DNA from: Pseudomonadales bacterium
Lineage (GTDB): Bacteria > Pseudomonadota > Gammaproteobacteria > Pseudomonadales > UBA7239
Reading direction: 5' to 3'
DNA: 7,218 nt
NCBI GenBank assembly: GCA_020443005.1
Contig: JAGRJA010000377.1
Coordinates: forward strand, 1 to 7,218
The notes under the pieces were generated by a model. That model saw only the letters and a list, made by a program, of their open reading frames with translations, had not been told where the DNA came from and did not search any database. The position numbers and the translations under genes were made by a program. Below are positions 1 to 5,788 of the stretch, piece by piece; the stretch's first letter is position 1; every line of letters starts with the position of its first letter.

Positions 1-1549
1 AAAGATTCTGGTGCTTGGCGGTGGCCCGAACCGCATTGGCCAGGGTATCGAGTTTGATTACTGTTGTGTGCATGCCGCACTGGCAATGCGCGAAGACGGC
101 TACGAAACCATTATGGTGAACTGTAACCCTGAAACCGTTTCGACCGATTACGATACTTCCGACCGGCTTTTCTTCGAGCCGGTGACCCTTGAAGATGTAC
201 TAGAAATTGTTCATATCGCAAAACCGAAGGGTGTCAGTGTGCAGTTTGGTGGACAAACACCCTTGAAGCTGGCCAGAGCATTGGAAGCGGCTGGTGTGCC
301 GATTATCGGAACAACCCCGGAGGAAATTGACAAGGCTGAAGACCGTGAGCTGTTTCAGAAAATGATTCAGAAACTGGGTTTAACCCAGCCATCCAATGCG
401 ACAGTGCGTTCTGAAGAAGAAGCCATTACACAGGCTGCCCTCATTGGCTACCCGCTGGTGGTAAGGCCTTCCTATGTTCTGGGTGGCAGGGCAATGGAAA
501 TTGTTTACAAGGAAAAGGAACTGGCCCGCTATATGCGTGAGGCTGTCAAGGTTTCCAACGAGTCTCCGGTACTTCTCGATCACTTTCTGAATGCAGCTGT
601 TGAAGTGGATATTGATGCTGTATCCGATGGCGAGGATGTGGTAATCGGTGCCATCATGCAACATATTGAGCAGGCGGGTGTTCACTCCGGTGATTCCGCT
701 TGCTCCCTGCCACCCTACAGCCTGCCGACGGCGGTGCAAAATGAAATGCGCGACATTGTTAAATCGATGGCGAAGGAGCTGAATGTTGTTGGTTTGATGA
801 ATGTGCAGTTGGCCTGGCAGGATGGTGTTGTCTATGTCATCGAAGTAAACCCGCGGGCTTCGAGAACTGTTCCTTTTGTTTCAAAATGTATCGGCAAGTC
901 GTTGGCAAAGATTGCCGCCCGTTGTATGGCGGGTACTTCACTCCGGGATCAGGGTTTTACCACAGAAATTATCCCGGATTATTTTTCTGTCAAGGAAGCG
1001 GTGTTCCCATTCAATAAGTTTCCGAATGTTGACCCCATGCTGGGGCCGGAAATGAAGTCGACCGGTGAGGTAATGGGTGTGGGAAACTCCTTCGGAGAAG
1101 CTTTTGGAAAGGCGCAGCTGGGTGCCAGTGCAACTATTCCCCGCCATGGAACAGCTTTTGTGAGTGTGCGTGATGTGGACAAGGAAGGGGTCGTGTCAGT
1201 TTCGAAAGAGCTCGTGTCGCTCGGTTTCAGATTGGTGGCCACTCGCGGTACAGCCCGTGTTCTGGAGCAGGCTGGCCTTGGGGTCGAGATTGTGAACAAG
1301 GTTATCGATGGTCGCCCTCATATTGTCGATATGATTAAAAACGGTAAGATTCAATTAATTGTAAATACAACGGAAGGGCGTCAGGCAATCGCAGATTCCG
1401 CAACCATTCGTCGAAGCGCCCTGCAACAAAAAGTTTATTACACCACCACGCTGGCGGGTGCCGAAGCGCTCTGTCAGACACTGCAGGGCAGCGAGGCTGA
1501 AACAGATGTCCGTCGTTTACAGGAGTTACACAAGAGGTTAGCCGTATGA
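1..1549 (+). CDS. carB: Carbamoyl phosphate synthase large subunit, C-terminal half (5' end outside window)
   Basis: The large subunit of carbamoyl phosphate synthase makes carbamoyl phosphate from glutamine-derived ammonia, bicarbonate and two ATP, feeding arginine and pyrimidine synthesis in the cytoplasm. The frame is open from the first base, so the gene begins upstream; about 515 codons are visible, matching roughly the second half of the ~1073-residue E. coli protein. It opens with LGGGPNRIGQGIEFDY, the start of the second carboxyphosphate-like half, then a C-terminal ATP-grasp domain (VVRPSYVLGGRAMEIVY, EVDIDAVSDG, HSGDSACSLPPYSLP, VYVIEVNPRASRTVPFVSK). From about nt 1145 follows the MGS-like allosteric domain; LVATRGTARVL, VNKVIDGRPHI and IVNTTEGR keep the positions that bind UMP/IMP in the E. 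coli enzyme, so nucleotide regulation is probably retained. Its stop codon overlaps the greA start as ATGA, which indicates translational coupling. No disruption is seen. Confidence 0.98.
   Translation, partial: KILVLGGGPNRIGQGIEFDYCCVHAALAMREDGYETIMVNCNPETVSTDYDTSDRLFFEPVTLEDVLEIVHIAKPKGVSVQFGGQTPLKLARALEAAGVPIIGTTPEEIDKAEDRELFQKMIQKLGLTQPSNATVRSEEEAITQAALIGYPLVVRPSYVLGGRAMEIVYKEKELARYMREAVKVSNESPVLLDHFLNAAVEVDIDAVSDGEDVVIGAIMQHIEQAGVHSGDSACSLPPYSLPTAVQNEMRDIVKSMAKELNVVGLMNVQLAWQDGVVYVIEVNPRASRTVPFVSKCIGKSLAKIAARCMAGTSLRDQGFTTEIIPDYFSVKEAVFPFNKFPNVDPMLGPEMKSTGEVMGVGNSFGEAFGKAQLGASATIPRHGTAFVSVRDVDKEGVVSVSKELVSLGFRLVATRGTARVLEQAGLGVEIVNKVIDGRPHIVDMIKNGKIQLIVNTTEGRQAIADSATIRRSALQQKVYYTTTLAGAEALCQTLQGSEAETDVRRLQELHKRLAV
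1532..1537 (+). promoter_or_regulatory. Ribosome binding site of greA inside carB
   Basis: AAGAGG lies 8 bases before the greA ATG and inside the last codons of carB. Together with the ATGA overlap it fixes the greA start and suggests that greA is translated from the carB message. Confidence 0.7.
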
Positions 1550-2022
1550 GTCAGATACCCATGACAGTTGAAGGTGAAAAAGCCCTGCGTGAAGAGCTTG
1601 AGTATCTCAAGAAGGTGGAGCGGCCACGCATTACCAAGGCAATCGCTGAGGCAAGGGAGCACGGTGACCTCAAGGAGAACGCCGAATACCATGCGGCCCG
1701 GGAGCAACAAAGTTTTGCCGAGGGTCGTGTTCAGGAAATCGAGGCCAAACTGTCCAATGCCCGTGTCATTGATGTGACCAAGATACCCGAAAGTGGCCGG
1801 GTTATCTTCGGGGTAACGGTGACGATTATCAATTGTGATTCCGATCAGGCGGTTACCTATAAAATTGTGGGTGATGATGAGGCGAATGTTAAAGAGGGGA
1901 AAATCTCTGTTAACTCACCGATAGCGCGTGCACTGATAGGCAAGGAAGTGGGTGATGTCGTGGTAGTCGTAACCCCCAGTGGTGAGGTGGAATACGAAAT
2001 TGATGAAGTTCGTCATTGCTGA
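1546..2022 (+). CDS. greA: Transcription elongation factor GreA
   Basis: GreA enters the secondary channel of RNA polymerase and stimulates cleavage of the 3' end of backtracked RNA, rescuing stalled complexes. The 158 residues match the normal family length. The N-terminal coiled coil carries the conserved tip AEAREHGDLKENAEYHAARE, with the two acidic residues that hold the catalytic magnesium at D41 and E44. The C-terminal globular domain has RVIFGVTVTI, YKIVGDDEA and ISVNSPIARALIGKEVGD, as in E. coli. The start is fixed by the RBS and by the 4-base ATGA overlap with carB. The carB-greA order is the usual one in Pseudomonas-type gammaproteobacteria. In those genomes yhbY and rrmJ/ftsH normally follow, but here an unrelated open frame begins 9 bases downstream. 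The protein ends in an uncommon RHC tail. Confidence 0.98.
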   Translation: MSQIPMTVEGEKALREELEYLKKVERPRITKAIAEAREHGDLKENAEYHAAREQQSFAEGRVQEIEAKLSNARVIDVTKIPESGRVIFGVTVTIINCDSDQAVTYKIVGDDEANVKEGKISVNSPIARALIGKEVGDVVVVVTPSGEVEYEIDEVRHC

Positions 2023-2031
2023 AGCCCCGGC

Positions 2032-2970
2032 TTGCTGCTTTTTGTCTTCTCTCTAGTGTTTGCTCTCCTTCGATGCAGGTTAAGGTCAGCCAGGTTTTCT
2101 TCAGCCTTTTTTGTTCTGTCTTTTTTCTTTTGCTGTTACAGCGATAAAGTATTGGCGGCAAGCTGTGTGCCTGATCCTTCTTCACAATACGAGCTTGTGT
2201 TTTGTGAGCTGAAAAACCGGGGCAAATTCCCCCTCGCGCCGGCGCTTGAAGAATTTCGGAAAAATCCCCCTGACATGCAATACCTGTTGTTGAAGCGACA
2301 TGCTCAGCGCAATCGTCTGAAAATAGAAGCGCCAACACAGGATGACAAAAATCACACGACCGGGGGTGCCGTTTATTCCAGGCAGGATGAGCGACAGGAT
2401 GAAGTGCTTTTACCACCGGTTGAAACCGGCGATTCAGAAACGGATAGCCGACCCGCTTCTGTGCACATCGAGGCAGGCGGCACAGATAAGGCCTTGCCAA
2501 TGAAGCAGGTCTGTAAAAAGAATGCAGGGAATCTTTTTTGTGATAATCGCTTGTTTCGGCTGCAAGGAAATCGCAGGAATGCCTCCCTTGAAGCGGGCGT
2601 GCTGGATGATGATTTCAGGATGGACTTGCCAAGGTATTCGCCGGTTTATCCTTCTGTGGCTGATTATCTTGGTGTTGCGTATTTGCGCTACATAGAACGA
2701 ATGCACGCTATCGGCCTTTCCGGCGCAACGCTCAGTTATTCAAAGTTTGCGGGTATCTTTGTGGTGTCACAGAAAGATCACAGCGACTTTGTGGCGCGTT
2801 TTGAAACCATGTTTCGTTTTCTGAAAATTGACAAAAAAACCATGGGTGTGAGAGAAGCGATAACCATGGAAAACGATTTCTCTGTTCAAAATTGCAGTAT
2901 GTTAAGTGATCGGTTTGTTGTTTGTGACTCTGGTAAAGCCAACTATGTCTTTATGGCAGAGGCCGACTAG
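2032..2970 (+). CDS. Probable exported protein of unknown function with three two-cysteine motifs
   Basis: I do not recognise this family. From the TTG start the product is 312 residues. The first ~43 contain arginines (14-21), a hydrophobic stretch FFVLSFFFCCY (26-36) and a signal peptidase I-like site around VLA-A-S (40-44), so export is likely. The mature part has three motifs of the form Cys-(8 to 12 residues)-Cys-Asp/Glu: C45-C58-E, C161-C170-D and C288-C298-D. An acidic, Gln/Asp-rich low-complexity linker (about 100-155) separates the first from a compact C-terminal region with many aromatics (SPVYPSVADYLGVAYLRYIE). Paired cysteines suit disulfides in the periplasm. The start is uncertain: TTG 2032 (9 bases after the greA stop), GTG 2056, or ATG 2073 in another frame (see findings); none has a clear RBS. 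The stop codon overlaps that of the opposing gene. It may be co-transcribed with greA. Confidence 0.7.
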   Translation: MLLFVFSLVFALLRCRLRSARFSSAFFVLSFFFCCYSDKVLAASCVPDPSSQYELVFCELKNRGKFPLAPALEEFRKNPPDMQYLLLKRHAQRNRLKIEAPTQDDKNHTTGGAVYSRQDERQDEVLLPPVETGDSETDSRPASVHIEAGGTDKALPMKQVCKKNAGNLFCDNRLFRLQGNRRNASLEAGVLDDDFRMDLPRYSPVYPSVADYLGVAYLRYIERMHAIGLSGATLSYSKFAGIFVVSQKDHSDFVARFETMFRFLKIDKKTMGVREAITMENDFSVQNCSMLSDRFVVCDSGKANYVFMAEAD

Positions 2971-3587
2971 CGAGTCGTTGTTGCCTGAACCTTTGTGTTC
3001 CAGTATAGCTGTTCGATTTTTTTTCTGAACGGTTTGATGTTCTCGTAGCGAAAGAGGTGTTGCAGGTTGCGTTGTCGCTTGCCTTTGGGCAGTTCACCGC
3101 GACCAAAGCGGCAATCGAGAATATCAATCAAACCCCAGTGTTGCGTCGGAGTCAGCACAATGTTGCCGGCATGAAGGGAGCGAAAATAAATACCTTGCTC
3201 GTGCAGTGCGAGCACAAAATCCACCAGAGATGTCTGTCGTTCTTCGTTGAATGTGCCTTGCTCGATAATCGCTGACAAAACCTCTCCTTGCAGAGGCTCA
3301 TATTCGGCGCCCCATCGCTGTAAATGAGGGATGCTGTAAAGCTGGGTCACCCTGACCGTATCGATACCGAAGGCGGCCAGTTTTTTGGCATTGTCCCTGA
3401 ACCGCTTGGCTGGATTATAGATGCGGGCAGAGGAAACCAGGTGTTTGATCCGAAACAGTTTGAGGTAGTTGCCGTTTTCCAGCAGCAAAACCTTGAGCCC
3501 GTGCCCGTCTTCCTCAATGATTTCTGCTTTTGACAGTAAATCTGAGAATGTCTTTTCATCGCAGACTGTATAAATGGAAGTAAACAC
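2967..3587 (-). CDS. Lipopolysaccharide-kinase-like / Bud32-like small kinase-fold protein
   Basis: This 206-residue cytoplasmic protein resembles the InaA/WaaP/Bud32-like kinases, which include LPS core sugar kinases and Pseudomonas proteins loosely named 'toluene tolerance'. Visible kinase-like parts: an N-lobe with EEDGHGLKVLLLENG (25-39) and YLKLFR (41-46), where K43 is the probable ATP-binding lysine; a catalytic-loop equivalent YFRSLHAGNIVL (134-145) with H139 and N142; and a metal-binding-loop equivalent GLIDILDCRF (152-161) with D155. The residue where active kinases have the HRD-type catalytic aspartate is S137. From memory the pseudomonad relatives also read FRSLH, so this is probably a family trait rather than damage. 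The GTG at 3587 is the only standard start after the in-frame TGA upstream, and it has no good RBS. It is divergent from the glycosyltransferase operon, hinting at a role in sugar or envelope chemistry. Substrate unknown. Confidence 0.78.
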   Translation of the reverse strand: MFTSIYTVCDEKTFSDLLSKAEIIEEDGHGLKVLLLENGNYLKLFRIKHLVSSARIYNPAKRFRDNAKKLAAFGIDTVRVTQLYSIPHLQRWGAEYEPLQGEVLSAIIEQGTFNEERQTSLVDFVLALHEQGIYFRSLHAGNIVLTPTQHWGLIDILDCRFGRGELPKGKRQRNLQHLFRYENIKPFRKKIEQLYWNTKVQATTTR

Positions 3588-3638
3588 GGTTCGGTCGCTG
3601 TTATCGGAGTTGCTGAGAATGTTTTTTTCTGGATGGCA

Positions 3639-3647
3639 AGCATATCA
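3639..3647 (-). promoter_or_regulatory. Possible extended -10 promoter element for the kinase-like gene
   Basis: Read on the minus strand this is TGATATGCT, i.e. a TG-n extension followed by a -10-like hexamer matching four of six consensus bases. It lies about 50 bases upstream of the GTG start, and no good -35 is seen. This is a visual match only. Confidence 0.22.
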
Positions 3648-3655
3648 CAGAGTGA

Positions 3656-3670
3656 CTGAATACCATTCAG
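3656..3670. repeat. Perfect 6+3+6 palindrome in the divergent intergenic region
   Basis: CTGAAT-ACC-ATTCAG is a perfect inverted repeat with a 3-base centre. It sits between the divergently transcribed kinase-like and glycosyltransferase genes, just upstream of the possible minus-strand -10 element. It could be an operator for a dimeric regulator controlling one or both genes. A short RNA hairpin is the alternative, but no U-tract follows on either strand, so a terminator is unlikely. Confidence 0.4.
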
Positions 3671-3684
3671 AATAGGTGGGCAGG

Positions 3685-3719
3685 AGCCCGGTTAGCAAAA
3701 AATATCCGGACTGCGGGCT
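3685..3719 (+). repeat. Inverted repeat (AGCCCG / CGGGCT) upstream of the glycosyltransferase gene
   Basis: AGCCCG at 3685-3690 and CGGGCT at 3714-3719 are perfectly complementary across a 23-base A/T-rich loop. If transcribed, this would be a leader hairpin about 25 bases before the glycosyltransferase RBS. The long loop makes chance occurrence quite possible. Confidence 0.22.
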
Positions 3720-3744
3720 TCCACAGGTAGACCTTCTGGAATTC

Positions 3745-3750
3745 AGGGAG
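3745..3750 (+). promoter_or_regulatory. Ribosome binding site bearing on the glycosyltransferase start
   Basis: AGGGAG is a good Shine-Dalgarno match. It is only 1 base from the upstream TTG (3752), too close to serve it, and 13 bases from ATG 3764, slightly long but usable. It therefore favours ATG 3764 over TTG 3752; ATG 3797 has only weak purines before it. Confidence 0.45.
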
Positions 3751-3763
3751 CTTGATCAGTAGA

Positions 3764-5071
3764 ATGCCACCTCTTTTTGTTCCTGAAATCAATGACATGA
3801 CAGAATTTTCCACTGCTTCCCGGCGAAGTCCTCTACGCATTTGTTTGCTGGGTTACCGCAGTCATCCTTATGGTGGCGGGCAGGGAATTTATATCAAGTA
3901 TCTCAGTCGCGCCTTGCTGAAGGCAGGGCATCAGGTCGATGTGATTTCAGGGCAGCCCTACCCGGAAGTCGATGAAGGCGTAAGGCTGATAAAAATGCCC
4001 GGTTTGAATCTTTTTGAGTATCCTGGCCATCATGCCTTTGCATTGAGACCGCGCCATTTGTTGCGTTGGGAAGATTTTTTTGAATGGTGGAGCATGCTGA
4101 CCGGCGGGTTTTCCGAATCCTACTGTTTTGGCAAGCGGGTAACCCGATATCTTGCTGACAAGCGAGAGCAGTATGACATCATTCACGATAATCAAAGTCT
4201 TTGTTATGGCTTGCTGGATTTGCAGAAAATGGGTTTTCATGTGCTGGCGACCTTGCACCATCCGATTACCTTTGATCTGAAAATTGCGCTGGAAGCTGCT
4301 CCCCGCTGGCATCAGCGCTTGTTGATCAGGCGCTGGCATTCTTTTTTGGGTATGCAAAAGAAAGTGGTGAAAAAGCTCAGGCATATCGTCACGGTTTCCG
4401 AGTGCTCCAAAAGAGATATCGTCAAGGATTTCAAGGTTCCGGCTGAACACATCGACCTGATTTATAACGGTATTGATACTGACACTTTTCGTCCGACGCC
4501 GGGGGTACAGCGTTTGCCGATGCGTATAATGTGTACCGCTTCTGCCGATCAGCCACTGAAGGGTTTGAAATACCTGATTGAAGCCTTGTACATTTTGCAA
4601 AAAAACTACCCCGATCTGGATCTGTTGGTTGTCGGCAAGCCGAAACCGGGGGGCTATACCGAGCGTTTGATCGCCAAACTGCATTTGCAGGATAAAATCA
4701 CTTTTGTTTCAGGTATATCCACTGAGCAGCTTGTCCAGCACTATTCAGAAGCTACAGTGGTTGTTTGCCCATCGCTTTATGAAGGTTTTGGTTTGCCTGC
4801 CGGTGAAGCAATGGCTTGTGAGGCTCCGGTGATTTCATCAGATGGAGGGGCTTTGCCCGAAGTGGTGGGTGACGCCGGTCTGGTTGTTCCCGCTGCGGAT
4901 CGCAAGGCACTTGCTGCTGCAATAGACGAGTTGTTGAAAACACCCGATCGTCGAGAAAAATTGGGCAAGCTGGGTCGTCAACGCATACTCGATGCTTTCT
5001 GCTGGGATTTGGCAGCGAAACAATTTACCGCTTATTACCAGCGTATGCTGGATGAGAAACAGGCAGGCTAA
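3764..5071 (+). CDS. GT4-family glycosyltransferase (GT-B fold)
   Basis: A retaining glycosyltransferase of the GT4 type, transferring a sugar from an activated nucleotide sugar to an unknown acceptor in the cytoplasm or at the inner membrane face. From ATG 3764 it has 435 residues, normal for GT4. The N-terminal Rossmann half opens with LRICLLGYRS and the glycine loop YGGGQG (36-41), then GHQVDVISG and YDIIHDNQS. The C-terminal donor half has VTVSECSKRDI, YNGIDTDTF (N235-D238), the phosphate-contacting K266-G267 in QPLKGLKYL, and the GT4 E-x7-E signature PSLYEGFGLPAGEAMAC with E340 and E348. No membrane helix is apparent. The N-terminus is uncertain: ATG 3797 removes 11 residues without touching the fold. 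It is the first gene of a tight operon, three bases ahead of the methyltransferase. Acceptor and sugar cannot be named from sequence. Confidence 0.92.
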   Translation: MPPLFVPEINDMTEFSTASRRSPLRICLLGYRSHPYGGGQGIYIKYLSRALLKAGHQVDVISGQPYPEVDEGVRLIKMPGLNLFEYPGHHAFALRPRHLLRWEDFFEWWSMLTGGFSESYCFGKRVTRYLADKREQYDIIHDNQSLCYGLLDLQKMGFHVLATLHHPITFDLKIALEAAPRWHQRLLIRRWHSFLGMQKKVVKKLRHIVTVSECSKRDIVKDFKVPAEHIDLIYNGIDTDTFRPTPGVQRLPMRIMCTASADQPLKGLKYLIEALYILQKNYPDLDLLVVGKPKPGGYTERLIAKLHLQDKITFVSGISTEQLVQHYSEATVVVCPSLYEGFGLPAGEAMACEAPVISSDGGALPEVVGDAGLVVPAADRKALAAAIDELLKTPDRREKLGKLGRQRILDAFCWDLAAKQFTAYYQRMLDEKQAG

Positions 5072-5074
5072 TCA

Positions 5075-5788
5075 ATGGAAACCGTAGATTATCGAATTTT
5101 CAGGCTGGAGCCGGGTGATGTTGTTTTAGACCTTGGTTGTGGCGAAGGCCGTCATGTGATTTCCAACTATGTGCGCGGTGATGTGCAGGCCATAGGCGTT
5201 GATCTTGCCTTGCATGACCTGCAAACGACTCGAGACAAGTTTGAGCCTTTTCGGGAACCCGGTAATCAAAACAAATCTTTTCATCTTTCTGTCGCTAATG
5301 CCTTGCAGCTGCCCTTCCCGGATAGCAGTTTTGACAAAGTCATTTGCTCGGAAGTATTGGAACATATCCCTGATTATCAGGGTGCGCTGAACGAAATTCA
5401 GCGGGTACTCAAGCCGGGCGGGATGTTTGCAGCGAGTGTACCCCGTTATGGTCCCGAACGACTTTGCTGGGCCTTGTCGGATGAATATCATGCCAATGAA
5501 GGTGGGCATTTGCGTATTTTCAAAGCCAATCAGCTTAGGCATGATATCGAGCTGCTTGGCATGCACTATATCCGTCGACATTGGGCTCACGCGCTCCATT
5601 CACCTTTCTGGTGGCTGAAGTGCCTGTTCTGGAAAACACAGGAAAGTAATCCGTTTGTGAAACTCTGGCACAGGTTGCTCGTTTGGGACATGATGGAGCA
5701 GCCCTGGCTGACTCGCACACTCGAAAAATTGCTCAATCCGCTGATTGGCAAAAGTGTTGTCATGTATTTTTATAAAGGAAGTAAATAA
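5075..5788 (+). CDS. Class I SAM-dependent methyltransferase
   Basis: A 237-residue Methyltransf_11-type enzyme that transfers a methyl group from S-adenosylmethionine. Motif I is VVLDLGCGEGRH (16-27), the SAM-binding glycine loop. The acidic residue closing strand 2, which usually holds the SAM ribose, is D43 in AIGVDLA. NALQLPFPDSSFDKVICSEVLEHIPD (75-100) covers motifs II-III with the frequent LEH, and RVLKPGG (about 112-118) is the typical post-I loop. The C-terminal ~100 residues are specific to this protein, rich in Trp and His (RRHWAHALHSPFWWLKCLFW) and probably shape the acceptor site or touch the membrane surface. The ATG is 3 bases after the glycosyltransferase stop, with a weak AGGCAGG before it, so coupling is likely. 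Its position between a glycosyltransferase and a toroid protein suggests methylation of a sugar or of the glycosylated product; an O-methyltransferase role is inference. Confidence 0.93.
   Translation: METVDYRIFRLEPGDVVLDLGCGEGRHVISNYVRGDVQAIGVDLALHDLQTTRDKFEPFREPGNQNKSFHLSVANALQLPFPDSSFDKVICSEVLEHIPDYQGALNEIQRVLKPGGMFAASVPRYGPERLCWALSDEYHANEGGHLRIFKANQLRHDIELLGMHYIRRHWAHALHSPFWWLKCLFWKTQESNPFVKLWHRLLVWDMMEQPWLTRTLEKLLNPLIGKSVVMYFYKGSK
5774..5781 (+). promoter_or_regulatory. Ribosome binding site of the toroid gene
   Basis: AAAGGAAG, within the last codons of the methyltransferase gene, has its AGGA core 9 bases before the GTG at 5789. It supports GTG as the true start and a directly abutting gene junction. 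Confidence 0.65.

Noticed and set aside
2020..2045. Possible terminator after greA (AAGC-CCCG-GCTT followed by T-rich DNA)
   Set aside because: Only a 4-bp stem can form and the T-run is several bases away and interrupted, too weak to call; it also coincides with the proposed start of the next gene.
2151..2169. Lipoprotein signal around the cysteine at residue 45 of the exported protein
   Set aside because: The residues before the cysteine are A-A-S with leucine at -4 rather than -3, a poor lipobox; a signal peptidase I site at VLA-A fits better.
1910..2500. 196-codon minus-strand open frame across the greA end and the exported-protein gene
   Set aside because: It overlaps a certain gene (greA) and its product is rich in Arg, His, Pro and Cys with no recognisable domain, as expected of an antisense shadow.
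3347..3643. Minus-strand 98-codon frame with an ATG start upstream of the kinase-like gene
   Set aside because: It runs in a different frame through the kinase-like coding region, and its product has no kinase or other motif; the kinase-like frame carries all recognisable motifs.
3947..4684. 245-codon minus-strand open frame inside the glycosyltransferase gene
   Set aside because: It lies wholly antisense to a gene with clear GT4 motifs, and its product shows no family motif.
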